NCBI GenBank assembly: GCA_964396385.1
Contig: CAYNFH010000157.1
Span: forward strand, 1 to 16,278
DNA from: CAYNFH01 sp964396385
Lineage (GTDB): Bacteria; Armatimonadota; Chthonomonadetes; Chthonomonadales; CAJBBX01
DNA: 16,278 nt
Direction: 5' to 3'
Shown: positions 1-7,012 of the stretch, in pieces
Layout of the letters: each line of letters starts with the position of its first letter
Numbering within the stretch: position 1 is the first letter of the stretch
The notes under the pieces: model-generated
What the model was told of the DNA's origin: nothing
Databases searched by the model: none
What the model saw: only the letters and a program-made list of their open reading frames with translations
Made by a program: the position numbers and the translations under genes

Positions 1-488
1 ACGTCCACGAACGGCGCGACCGGCTCCGGGTTGAACGTGCAGTGGCCTCCCGCGATGACGAGCGGTCCTTCGTGACGGTCCAGCGACCTCACCGGCATCC
101 CCGCCAGGTCGATCATGTTGAGGAGGTTGCTGTAGCTCAGCTCATAGGATAGGGAGAGGGCGAGGAAGTCGAAATCCCGCACCGGGGTCCTGGACTCGAG
201 CGTGTAGAGCGGCACCGCCGCCGCCCGCATGGCCTGCTCCATGTCCGGCCAGGGGCAGTAGACCCGCTCGGCGACGCAGTCGTCGCGCCGGTTCAGCACG
301 TGGTAGACGATGGAGAGGGCGAGGTTACTCATCCCGATCTCGTAGGAGTCGGGGAATCCCACCGCCCACTTCACGTCTACGGTGGAGTGGTCCTTGTAGA
401 CGGCATTCAGCTCACCGCCCGTGTATCGGGCCGGCTTGCCGACCGACGGGAGTATCTCTTCCAGCTTCTCTTCGATGAAGGCGGTCAT
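1..488 (-). CDS. B12-binding radical SAM protein, TIGR03960-like (N-terminal part, cut by window edge)
   Basis: Reading the minus strand from an ATG at 488 gives 162 codons, open to the window edge. The protein starts MTAFIEEKLEEILPSVGKPA and contains FPDSYEIGMSNLALSIVYH, YCPWPDME, LSYELSYSNLLNMIDLAG and VIAGGHCTFNPEP. These blocks are typical of the N-terminal cobalamin-binding-like region of the TIGR03960 radical SAM family; in the full-length family a radical SAM domain with a CxxxCxxC cluster follows, but that part is outside the window. The biochemical role of the family is not settled. The start is well supported: the Shine-Dalgarno AAGGAGGG lies at 497-504, 8 bases from the ATG, and a strong promoter lies just upstream at 520-548. 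The upstream ankyrin gene ends 73 bases away on the same strand, but this promoter suggests independent transcription. Confidence 0.85.
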   Translation of the reverse strand, partial: MTAFIEEKLEEILPSVGKPARYTGGELNAVYKDHSTVDVKWAVGFPDSYEIGMSNLALSIVYHVLNRRDDCVAERVYCPWPDMEQAMRAAAVPLYTLESRTPVRDFDFLALSLSYELSYSNLLNMIDLAGMPVRSLDRHEGPLVIAGGHCTFNPEPVAPFVD

Positions 489-519
489 CTCAAACACCCT
501 CCTTCCGCGTTGCGGCGGA

Positions 520-548
520 AGTATATCACGCTCACCGGAGCCCGTCAA
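520..548 (-). promoter_or_regulatory. Sigma-70-type promoter of the radical SAM gene
   Basis: On the minus strand TTGACG (543-548) is followed after exactly 17 bases by TATACT (520-525), and the bases before the -10 box are TGA, an extended -10 element. Transcription should begin near 513 and leave a leader of about 25 bases with a strong Shine-Dalgarno. A perfect 7-bp inverted repeat, CTTCCGC/GCGGAAG with a 6-base loop (502-521), spans the predicted start site, touching the -10 box on one side and the Shine-Dalgarno on the other. It could be a repressor site or a 5' mRNA hairpin. Confidence 0.75.
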
Positions 549-561
549 ACGAGCAGGCAGT

Positions 562-1050
562 TCAACCGCCGCCCTCAGGCTGTTTAAAGAGCTTCTCCAC
601 CTGATACTTGTGCGGTCCCGGGGAGGATCCGGCCCAGTCCAGCGCGGTCTCGCCCCGGTTGCTTCTGGCGCTCGGATCCGCGCCGCGCTTCAGGAGCGCC
701 TGGACCACATCCGGAGAGCCGCCGAATGCCGCCCACATTAGCGCAGTCATTCCGTCCCCGTCCCGCGCGTTCACGTCCGCGCCTCTGTTCATCAGCTCCT
801 TGACCACGGCTGCTTGTCCCTTGAGGGCCGCGAGCATAAGGACTGTGCGGTGCGATTCGTTGCGCGCATCGACGTCGGCGCCGGCTTCCAGAGCGGTACG
901 AACCCCTGCCACGTTCCCGGACTTGGCGGCGTCGAGCAGAGCGCGGTTGGCATCGAGATTGGGTCGCCGGCATCCTGCGGGACCAAGCGCCAGCCAAAGA
1001 ACGCATGCGATACCCACGACCCGATCCAGCCGGTTGCAGAGAAGGAGCAT
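562..1050 (-). CDS. Ankyrin-repeat lipoprotein
   Basis: A 162-residue protein. Residues 1-26 look like a signal peptide (hydrophobic VVGIACVLWLALG) ending in PAGC with Cys27, a lipobox-like site with an unusual proline at -3, so lipid attachment is likely but not certain. Ankyrin repeats follow at about 34-65, 66-98 and 99-131, with a partial fourth at 132-156. The repeated phrases are GADVDARNESHRTVLMLAA, GADVNARDGDGMTALMWAA and GADPSARSNRGETALDWA. Ankyrin repeats bind other proteins, so the likely role is a periplasmic or surface-anchored binding protein; the partner is unknown. The ATG at 1050 has only a weak TAGG upstream, and a perfect TGTGA-N6-TCACA palindrome abuts it. No terminator was seen between this gene and the radical SAM gene. 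Confidence 0.8.
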   Translation of the reverse strand: MLLLCNRLDRVVGIACVLWLALGPAGCRRPNLDANRALLDAAKSGNVAGVRTALEAGADVDARNESHRTVLMLAALKGQAAVVKELMNRGADVNARDGDGMTALMWAAFGGSPDVVQALLKRGADPSARSNRGETALDWAGSSPGPHKYQVEKLFKQPEGGG

Positions 1051-1066
1051 TGTGACCTATTTCACA
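1051..1066. promoter_or_regulatory. CRP-like palindrome abutting the ankyrin gene start
   Basis: TGTGACCTATTTCACA is a perfect TGTGA-N6-TCACA dyad, the half-site pattern of CRP-family regulators. It lies directly against the ATG of the ankyrin lipoprotein and covers its Shine-Dalgarno position, so binding there would more likely block than activate. No CRP-family regulator is encoded in the window. A chance match is possible. Confidence 0.4.
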
Positions 1067-1141
1067 CCGGGCAGGCAGAACATAGTGCCGGTACTTTCGT
1101 CAGACAGATAAAGGACTCACTGGCGAAATGCCATTCACATA

Positions 1142-1172
1142 GACGGGCGCGGGGAACCCTCCCGCGCCCGTC
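1142..1172 (-). terminator. Hairpin downstream of purD
   Basis: A perfect 12-bp GC-rich stem (1142-1153 with 1161-1172) with a 7-base loop begins 31 bases beyond the purD stop. There is no T run after it on the minus strand, so termination may be inefficient or Rho-assisted. It separates the purD operon from the ankyrin gene. Confidence 0.6.
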
Positions 1173-1202
1173 GCAGCGTGTGCAAGTTTCGGCTCAGTTT
1201 TT

Positions 1203-2516
1203 CTACCGATACCACTGATCGGAACGAGGCTGCGGAAGCGCGCGAGACGCAATGTCTCTCCGGTAATGCATCCCATCGAATCGGATGTTGCTCAGCCCCG
1301 CATAGGCCCGGGAGACCGCCTCCGGCAGACTGCTCCCCAGGCCGGTGACGCTCAGCACGCGCCCCCCATCGGTCACCACCTGCCCGTTGTGTACCCGCGT
1401 GCCAGCCTGGAACACAAGGCAGCCTTCCGCAGCCGCGGCCCGATCCAGCCCTTCAATCGGCTTACCGGGTTCGTACTCGCCCGGATACCCTTCGGAAGCG
1501 GCTACCACGCATGCGGCGGCTTCGGGCTTCCAGCGAACCTGAACGGAATCCAGGTCGGAGTTTACCACCGCGTCTATGATCTCCACCAGATCGCCGTCGA
1601 GGAGGGGGAGCACCACTTGGGCCTCGGGATCGCCGAACCGGCAGTTGAACTCCACCGTGCGGATTCCGTCCGGCGTCAACATCAGGCCGGCGTACAATAC
1701 ACCCTTGTAGGGAATACCAAGGTCCCGGATCGCCGCGACGGCAGGTTTGAGCACGCGGTCCAGTGCCTCCTGCGCCACGCTCTCCGGCACCGCTGGGACC
1801 GGCGAATAGGCGCCCATGCCCCCGGTATTGGGGCCCTGGTCGCCCTCAAATATGCGCTTGTGATCCTGGACCGGGGGCATCAGGACCACGGTGTCTCCGT
1901 CCGTGAAGGCCATCAGGCTGGCCTCCTCGCCCTCCAGGTACTCCTCGATGACCACGCGCTCTCCAGCGGTCCCGAACACGCGATCGGCCATGATCCGCTC
2001 GACCGCCTCCCGCGCCTCCTCTTCATTCGCGGCAATGACTACGCCCTTGCCGGCAGCGATGCCGTCCGCCTTCACCACGACCGGCTTGCCGTCCGGATGG
2101 GTCCGAAAATACTCCGCCGCCCGATCCAGCGCCTCCTGAGGGGTATCGCAGCGCCAGAACGTGGCCGTGGGGATACCATACTGGCTCATCAGCTCTTTTG
2201 CAAAGCTCTTGCTGCCCTCGATGCGAGCCGGGTCGGTCGAGGGACCGAAGATGGGGAGCCCGCGGCATTCGAACCGGTCTACAATGCCGGCCACGAGCGG
2301 CGCTTCCGGTCCCACCACGGTGAGGTCGATCTGCTGGTCGGAGGCGAAGTGGGCGAGGCCGTCTAGGTCCGTGGGCTTGAGGTTGATGCACTCAGCCATG
2401 CGGGCAATGCCCGGGTTGCCCGGGGCGCAGTAGAGCCGCTCCGCGTGCCGGCTCTGGGATATTTTCCAGACCAGCGCGTGCTCGCGCCCCCCGCCGCCGA
2501 CTACGAGGATGCGCAT
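1203..2516 (-). CDS. purD: Phosphoribosylamine--glycine ligase (GARS)
   Basis: 437 residues, the normal length. The enzyme joins glycine to 5-phosphoribosylamine using ATP, the second step of de novo purine synthesis, in the cytoplasm. Visible landmarks are the N-terminal VVGGGGREHAL (6-15), VVGPEAPLVAG (67-77), the ATP-grasp stretch VVVKADGIAAGKGVVIA (146-162), NTGGMGAYSP (230-239) and the metal/ATP-site block VEFNCRFGDPE (288-298). The ATG at 2516 is preceded by a TAGGAGCG Shine-Dalgarno at 2527-2534 that overlaps the dnaB stop codon, so translation is probably coupled to dnaB; the two genes are 15 bases apart. No other purine gene lies in the window. Confidence 0.97.
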   Translation of the reverse strand: MRILVVGGGGREHALVWKISQSRHAERLYCAPGNPGIARMAECINLKPTDLDGLAHFASDQQIDLTVVGPEAPLVAGIVDRFECRGLPIFGPSTDPARIEGSKSFAKELMSQYGIPTATFWRCDTPQEALDRAAEYFRTHPDGKPVVVKADGIAAGKGVVIAANEEEAREAVERIMADRVFGTAGERVVIEEYLEGEEASLMAFTDGDTVVLMPPVQDHKRIFEGDQGPNTGGMGAYSPVPAVPESVAQEALDRVLKPAVAAIRDLGIPYKGVLYAGLMLTPDGIRTVEFNCRFGDPEAQVVLPLLDGDLVEIIDAVVNSDLDSVQVRWKPEAAACVVAASEGYPGEYEPGKPIEGLDRAAAAEGCLVFQAGTRVHNGQVVTDGGRVLSVTGLGSSLPEAVSRAYAGLSNIRFDGMHYRRDIASRALPQPRSDQWYR

Positions 2517-2531
2517 AGATTACCCGCGCTC

Positions 2532-3941
2532 CTAATCATCGCCGTAGGACCTGGCAAGGTTGTCGAAGCGCATGTAGCGCGGGTGAAGCGCCACCATGAC
2601 CTTGCCGGTTGGGCCGTTGCGCTGCTTGGCGATGATGAGCTCGGCCTCTTCCACGAGGTCCTCTCCGCGCTGCCGCCGCTCCTCCTGGTCCGCCTGGTCG
2701 CCTTCCGCGGTGATGGCCTCTTTCATCTTGTAATAGCTGTCGCGATAGATGAACACGACGACGTCGGCTTCCGCCTCGATGGAGCCGCTCTCCCGGAGGT
2801 CCGACAGCATCGGCCGCTTGTCCGTGCGCTGCTCCACCGCACGCGAAAGCTGGGCCAGGGCCATAACAGGCACCTTGAGCTCGCGGGCCAGCGTCTTGAG
2901 CCCGCGAGAGATCTCGCCGATCTCCTGAGTCCTGTTCTCCGTCCGCTTATGGCCCCGCATAAGCTGGAGGTAGTCCACGACTATCAATCCGAGGCCGTGC
3001 TCCGCCATGAGGCGGCGGCACTTCGCGCGCATTTCGAGCACGGAGACATCCGGCGTGTCGTCTATAAAGATAGCCGCTTCCGAGAGGGCGGCGCAGGTCT
3101 CGCCGACCCTTCGCCAGTGCTCGTCGAGTAGCTGGCCGGTGCGAAGCCGTTGAGCGTCCACGCGCGCCTCGGAGCAGATCATCCGGAGGCAGAGCTGCTC
3201 CTTGGACATCTCCAGGCTGAACACGGCGACCGTCTTGCGCTCTCGGATAGCCGCGTGCTGGGCAATCCCCATCGCCAGCGAGGTCTTGCCCATGCTCGGA
3301 CGGGCCGCCACAATGATGAGGTCGGACGGCTGGAGTCCAGCCGTCATGTAGTTGACATCGTCAATCGGTGTGGCAAGCCCGGTGGTCGCGTTTGGGTGCT
3401 CCGACCGATATTCAATGTGCTCGAAGACGGAGGCAACCAGCGGGCGCATGGGAGTAAAGAAAGCGCCGATGCGGCGCTGCGCTACACCGAAAACCGCCTG
3501 CTCCGCCTTGTCCACTACTTCGCCAATGTCCTCATACTCGCTGTGGGCCAACGTCTGGATCTGGCTCGACGCGTCGATGAGACGGCGGAGGATCGCCTTC
3601 TCCTCGACGATCTTGGCGTAGTGCTCGACGTTCGCCGCGGTGGGCAGCGCTTCCGTGAGCTGAAAGAGGTAGGGGACGCCGCCTACACCCTCCAGATCCT
3701 CCTGGAGGCGGAGCTGCTCCTGTACGGTGAGAAGGTCCACCGGCTCATCGCGCTCCACCAGCGTGAGGATTGCCTCAAAGATGATACGGTGCGCGTCCCG
3801 GTAGAAGTCCTCCGGGCGGAGGATTTCGGCCGCCTTCTCAATGGCCGCGCGCTCGATCAGCATCGCGCCGAGGGTTGCCTGTTCCATCTCCAGGCTCTGC
3901 GGCGGAATGCGGTCGAACGGGACCAGTCTATCGATTGCCAT
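2532..3941 (-). CDS. dnaB: Replicative DNA helicase
   Basis: 469 residues. This is the hexameric helicase that unwinds DNA ahead of the replication fork and recruits primase. The N-terminal domain (about 10-115, starting near PPQSLEMEQATLGAML) is followed by a linker and a RecA-like motor. The Walker A motif is ARPSMGKTS with Lys219-Thr220, the Walker B-type strand is LIVVDYLQLM with Asp323, and later come ALAQLSRAVEQR, RESGSIEAEADVV and IIAKQRNGPTG. Between FIYRDSYY and AELIIAKQRNG lies a charged stretch (KMKEAITAEGDQADQEERRQ and following) that looks longer than the usual linker. The start is supported by GGGAG 9 bases upstream and by alignment of MAIDRLVPFDRIPPQ with family N-termini. It follows rplI, the common bacterial order, with a 138-base gap holding a large palindrome. 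Confidence 0.97.
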   Translation of the reverse strand: MAIDRLVPFDRIPPQSLEMEQATLGAMLIERAAIEKAAEILRPEDFYRDAHRIIFEAILTLVERDEPVDLLTVQEQLRLQEDLEGVGGVPYLFQLTEALPTAANVEHYAKIVEEKAILRRLIDASSQIQTLAHSEYEDIGEVVDKAEQAVFGVAQRRIGAFFTPMRPLVASVFEHIEYRSEHPNATTGLATPIDDVNYMTAGLQPSDLIIVAARPSMGKTSLAMGIAQHAAIRERKTVAVFSLEMSKEQLCLRMICSEARVDAQRLRTGQLLDEHWRRVGETCAALSEAAIFIDDTPDVSVLEMRAKCRRLMAEHGLGLIVVDYLQLMRGHKRTENRTQEIGEISRGLKTLARELKVPVMALAQLSRAVEQRTDKRPMLSDLRESGSIEAEADVVVFIYRDSYYKMKEAITAEGDQADQEERRQRGEDLVEEAELIIAKQRNGPTGKVMVALHPRYMRFDNLARSYGDD

Positions 3942-3995
3942 CGCGCGTGTCTCCCAGGCAGAGTATGGGCATGCGCTTCAAGGCACAGAAATGAT

Positions 3996-4074
3996 AGGTT
4001 AGAGGGGACAGGGGAAAGGCGGAGAGAGTACGTCCTTGCAGTACTGCGGACTCACCCGCTTTCCCCTCTAACCT
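3996..4074. repeat. Large imperfect palindrome between rplI and dnaB
   Basis: AGGTTAGAGGGGA at 3996-4008 is repeated in perfect inverse at 4062-4074 (13 bp). A second purine block, GGGGAAAGGCGG (4011-4022), can pair in competition with the CCGCTTTCCCC at 4056-4066. The centre contains a perfect 10-bp palindrome, GCAGTACTGC (4038-4047). In the rplI-dnaB transcript it would form a long hairpin that could attenuate or protect the message. It resembles a REP/BIME-type intergenic element rather than a terminator, as no T run follows. It shares a central TGCAGT and a purine-rich left arm with the palindrome at 7875-7924. Confidence 0.65.
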
Positions 4075-4079
4075 GTAAG

Positions 4080-4733
4080 CTACTCCTCGGTTGTGACTTC
4101 CGAGGCGACGGGCTCGACCGTGTCCGGCAGCTCTTCGCCGGAGGCCTGCTCGGCCGCGCCCTCAGCGGACGGTCCGGTATCGGCCTCGGCCGGTGTCTCA
4201 GGCGGTGCCGCCTGCTGGGCGGCCTGTGCCGCCTGCGCAGATGCGGCGGCCGCCTGGGCTTCGCGAGCCCTGCGCCGCTCCAGCTCCTCCTCTGTAGTCA
4301 CGTCCACGGTAACGGGCACGCTCACGTCGCTGTGGAGACGGACGGGCACCGTGTAGGTTCCGAGCGTCTTGATGGGATCCGGAAGACCCACGCGGCGCTT
4401 GTCGACAGTCACGCCGCGTTCCTTGAGAATGGCGTCCGCAACGTCCTGAGCGGTGATCGAACCGTACAGCTTGGTTCCGCTGCCAACCTTCGCCAAGATT
4501 GTGACGGAGAGCCCTTCCAGCTTCGAGGCGCTGGACTGGGCATCGCTCAGGAGCTTCTCGCCACGCTCCCTCTCGCGGGCGGCGCGGGCGCTGTGCTCCT
4601 TGAGGGCGCCACCCGTTGCCGGCACCGCGAACTGGCGCGGGAACAGGTAGTTCCGCGCAAACCCATCCGCGACATTGACGATCTCTCCGTCCCTGCCCAC
4701 CTTGGGCAGATCCCGCTGCAGTATCACCTTCAT
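4080..4733 (-). CDS. rplI: Large-subunit ribosomal protein L9 (bL9) with long C-terminal tail
   Basis: 217 residues against about 148-150 for the usual protein. Residues 1-148 are a normal bL9: MKVILQRDLPKVGRDGEIVNVADGFARNYLFP, a long connecting helix, then GTKLYGSITAQDVADAI and a C-terminal domain ending VPVTVDVTTEEE. bL9 binds 23S rRNA near the L1 stalk and helps keep the reading frame. From about residue 149 a charged helix (ELERRRAREAQ) leads into an Ala/Gln then Pro/Glu/Ser-rich low-complexity tail ending VASEVTTEE. The ATG at 4733 has an AAGGAG Shine-Dalgarno 8 bases upstream (4742-4747). It lies between the mla-like operon and dnaB; no clear promoter of its own was found, so it may be read from the mla promoter. 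Confidence 0.95.
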   Translation of the reverse strand: MKVILQRDLPKVGRDGEIVNVADGFARNYLFPRQFAVPATGGALKEHSARAARERERGEKLLSDAQSSASKLEGLSVTILAKVGSGTKLYGSITAQDVADAILKERGVTVDKRRVGLPDPIKTLGTYTVPVRLHSDVSVPVTVDVTTEEELERRRAREAQAAAASAQAAQAAQQAAPPETPAEADTGPSAEGAAEQASGEELPDTVEPVASEVTTEE

Positions 4734-4753
4734 CTGTGTTGCTCCTTCGGAAG

Positions 4754-4785
4754 GGTGTTCAGGTGTTCAGGTATTCAGGTGTTCT
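4754..4785. repeat. Four-copy 8-bp tandem repeat upstream of rplI
   Basis: GGTGTTCA, GGTGTTCA, GGTATTCA and GGTGTTCT follow one another without gaps. The array lies in the rplI leader, ending 6 bases before its Shine-Dalgarno on the minus strand. Short tandem arrays can change copy number by slippage, and here that would alter the spacing of the mlaD-rplI leader. Confidence 0.8.
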
Positions 4786-4813
4786 GGACCGAGACACCGG
4801 AACCCCCATAATG

Positions 4814-6265
4814 TCATCTGTTCAATTGCACTCCCAGCAGTGGGGTCGTGCGCTTAAAGAGGCTATCCGCGCCGAGCCAGAGGGAGAAGTCCCGGTTGAG
4901 CCGGAAGAGCGCCCTTGCATCGAGAGTCGGGTTATTCGGGTCGTATGCGTCCAGCCGTAGCTGGTTTCCCAGCGCCGAGGGTGTCGAGAGTCCCACACTC
5001 AGTTTGGACGCGTAGATCCCGTATCGGAACGCCCCCAGGCCCCTTATATCGGTCTCATACCGGGCGTTGAGCTTGTCCCGCTCCGCGAAGTCGTAGATTC
5101 CAAGGTCCAACGCGTTGGTGGCGCCAAGGGGCAGCCGCACGTTCAAGTCGGACCGGAAATGGGGCGCATTGCCGCGCGCCAGCAGGTCTATTGTAAACTG
5201 CGGCTGGCCGATTCCCAGGCGGGGCTTGCGGGATGGCTTGATGGCTCCTACTATGGTACCAATACGCGCTGTAAGGTCTTTGGCCTGTGCGGTGGTCTCC
5301 CGCAGATCCACAATGGTCTGGCGGATGTTGGTCTGCAGCGCCGGGTCGCCCGTAAGCTGGTGGATGTCCGACGCTATCTGGTTAAATCGGGCTACGGTCT
5401 CGCGCGCCGTGTCCAGCGTCTCCAGCAGAGACGCCTGCAGACGCGGATCGCTGACCTGCTCCGTAAGCCGGGTTACCGCGCTCCGCGCTGCGTCCACCGT
5501 GTCCGCCAGCTTCTGCAGGGTGTCGATGGCGTTGTTCACCAGCTCGTCCACCTTGCCGCTGTTTCGGCGCACCACCGCCCTCAGCTCGGCGCCCATGGTT
5601 CCGGCCGTGCGCCTGGCCTCGCGCGTTGTGGCCTGGAGGTCGTTCAAGGAGGCATACATGGTCTCCCGGATACGAGGATCGGCGATGAGATCCCGCGCGG
5701 ATGCGGTGGTCGACTCGATATTCGCCATGGCCACATCGGTGCGGTTCAGTATACCCTCTACCTTTGCGAGCGACCGGTTGAGCCGGGGCGTCATGGTCTT
5801 CAGCGTCTCCGTGAGCTGCTTCACTGCCTGGTCCGCTTCCGGAGAGAGCTGCGCCAGCATGGTGCCGGGCTCCCGCACGTACTGCTGCGGCCATGTTGCG
5901 CCGGCCGCAAGGGCAGGGCGGGTGGGGGTCCCGGGCGTGATCTCCACCTGGGCATTGGTGATGAGGAGTCCGGAAGTGATGCTGATGAAAGAGTTGTCCG
6001 GGATCTTGAATTTCTTCTCAATAGCGAGCGTGACCACCGGCTTCAGATTGGCGGCAAGGTCGATGCCTTGCACCTCGCCGATGACCACGCCGTTCATGCG
6101 CACCGGCGTCTGGCGCAGGAGCCCTCTGGTATCGTTGAACACGACCAGGATTTGATAATGCGTCCAGGTGTAGAGACCGTGAGATAGGAACCACCAGGCC
6201 CCGAAAAGGAGGCCCAGTCCCAGCAGCACCATCAGTCCGACGCCCGCTCCGGGCCTGGATTCCAT
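4814..6265 (-). CDS. MCE (MlaD-like) lipid-transport protein with C-terminal beta-rich domain
   Basis: 483 residues. The substrate-binding partner of an MCE/Mla-type ABC transporter that shuttles lipids between the two membranes. A short N-terminal anchor helix (about 10-29, GLMVLLGLGLLFGAWWFL) is followed by one MCE domain at about 36-112 (YQILVVFNDTRGLLRQTPVRMNGVVIGEV ... ISITSGLLITNAQVEITPG). Residues about 140-335 are a long helical stretch with repeating LNDLQATTREA-like heptads, as expected for a needle or tunnel. The last 125 residues are strand-rich with alternating hydrophobic residues (RSDLNVRLPLG, NALDLGIYDF, RYGIYASKLSVGLS, FSLWLGADSLF), recalling outer-membrane barrel strands. 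It is 18 bases after the ATPase gene; the GAGAGG upstream is a poor Shine-Dalgarno at long spacing, so coupling is likely. Confidence 0.88.
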   Translation of the reverse strand: MESRPGAGVGLMVLLGLGLLFGAWWFLSHGLYTWTHYQILVVFNDTRGLLRQTPVRMNGVVIGEVQGIDLAANLKPVVTLAIEKKFKIPDNSFISITSGLLITNAQVEITPGTPTRPALAAGATWPQQYVREPGTMLAQLSPEADQAVKQLTETLKTMTPRLNRSLAKVEGILNRTDVAMANIESTTASARDLIADPRIRETMYASLNDLQATTREARRTAGTMGAELRAVVRRNSGKVDELVNNAIDTLQKLADTVDAARSAVTRLTEQVSDPRLQASLLETLDTARETVARFNQIASDIHQLTGDPALQTNIRQTIVDLRETTAQAKDLTARIGTIVGAIKPSRKPRLGIGQPQFTIDLLARGNAPHFRSDLNVRLPLGATNALDLGIYDFAERDKLNARYETDIRGLGAFRYGIYASKLSVGLSTPSALGNQLRLDAYDPNNPTLDARALFRLNRDFSLWLGADSLFKRTTPLLGVQLNR

Positions 6266-6283
6266 TGCTTTTTGGGTGCCTCT

Positions 6284-7012
6284 CTAGCTATCCTGGACAA
6301 ACTCGCGGACCCGCGCGTCCGTGGAAGCCCGCATCTCCCGCGGTGTGCCGTACGCTATGATCTCGCCATCCTGGATCATGGCAATTCGGTCCGCGATCCG
6401 CATGATAGAGCGGATGTCGTGGGACACTACGACCGACGTTACGCGGTGACGGTCCCGGGTGGCCACGATCAGCTCATCAATATTCTGTGCGATGACCGGA
6501 TCCAGGCCGCTGGTCGGCTCGTCGTAGTACAGTACGGACGGGTCTGTGGCCATGGCCCGTGCGAGCCCCACCCGCTTCTGCATCCCGCCGGAGAGCTGGG
6601 ACGGATACAGCTTCTCCGTCCCCTCCATCCCCACGTCGGCGAGACGCTCACGAACGACCCGGTCTATGTCCTGGCGCCGAAGCTTCCTGTGGTGCACCAG
6701 TCCGAACGCCACGTTCTCATATACGCTCAACGAGTCGAACAGAGCGGCGTACTGGAAAACCAGTCCCATCTTGAGCCGAACCTGGTCCAGCTCGCGTTCC
6801 GAGATGGTGACAATATCGACCCCGTCGATAACGATGCTGCCGGAAGTCGGCTTGACGAGGCCGGCCAGGCACTTAAGAAGCGAAGTCTTTCCGGAACCGG
6901 ACATCCCCATCACGGCCAGGATCTCGCCCTCCGCGATGTCCAGATGGATGTCGTGCAGGATGCGCTTCTCCGGCACCGCATACTCCAGGCTCCGGACGAC
7001 CACCGTGCTCAA
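6284..7012 (-). CDS. MlaF-like ABC transporter ATPase
   Basis: 242 residues from a TTG at 7012, which overlaps the stop of the permease gene as TTGA. A GTG at 7003 is the other credible start. The frame is open further upstream, but that part runs through permease coding sequence and does not match the family. The protein powers lipid transport by ATP hydrolysis at the inner membrane. Motifs in order: Walker A GMSGSGKTS (Lys42), Q-loop in LVFQYAALFDSLSVYENVAF, signature LSGGMQKR, Walker B VLYYDEPTSGLD and the switch His in VVVSHD. The AALFDSLSV segment is typical of the MlaF/Mkl branch that partners MCE proteins. Confidence 0.93.
   Translation of the reverse strand: MSTVVVRSLEYAVPEKRILHDIHLDIAEGEILAVMGMSGSGKTSLLKCLAGLVKPTSGSIVIDGVDIVTISERELDQVRLKMGLVFQYAALFDSLSVYENVAFGLVHHRKLRRQDIDRVVRERLADVGMEGTEKLYPSQLSGGMQKRVGLARAMATDPSVLYYDEPTSGLDPVIAQNIDELIVATRDRHRVTSVVVSHDIRSIMRIADRIAMIQDGEIIAYGTPREMRASTDARVREFVQDS

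Noticed and set aside
1266..2366. 366-codon plus-strand frame opposite purD
   Set aside because: Composition is rich in His/Arg/Gly with no motif; purD on the other strand is certain.
4754..4785. CRISPR array
   Set aside because: Units are 8 bp and contiguous without spacers, and no cas gene is present.
3150..4811. 553-codon open frame on the plus strand opposite rplI and dnaB
   Set aside because: It is antisense to two well-identified genes, has Arg/Leu/Gly-rich composition with no known domain, and crosses the intergenic palindrome. It is a GC-rich shadow frame.
5115..6187. Two long plus-strand frames opposite the MCE gene
   Set aside because: Both are antisense to the clear MCE protein, and lack domains and ribosome sites.
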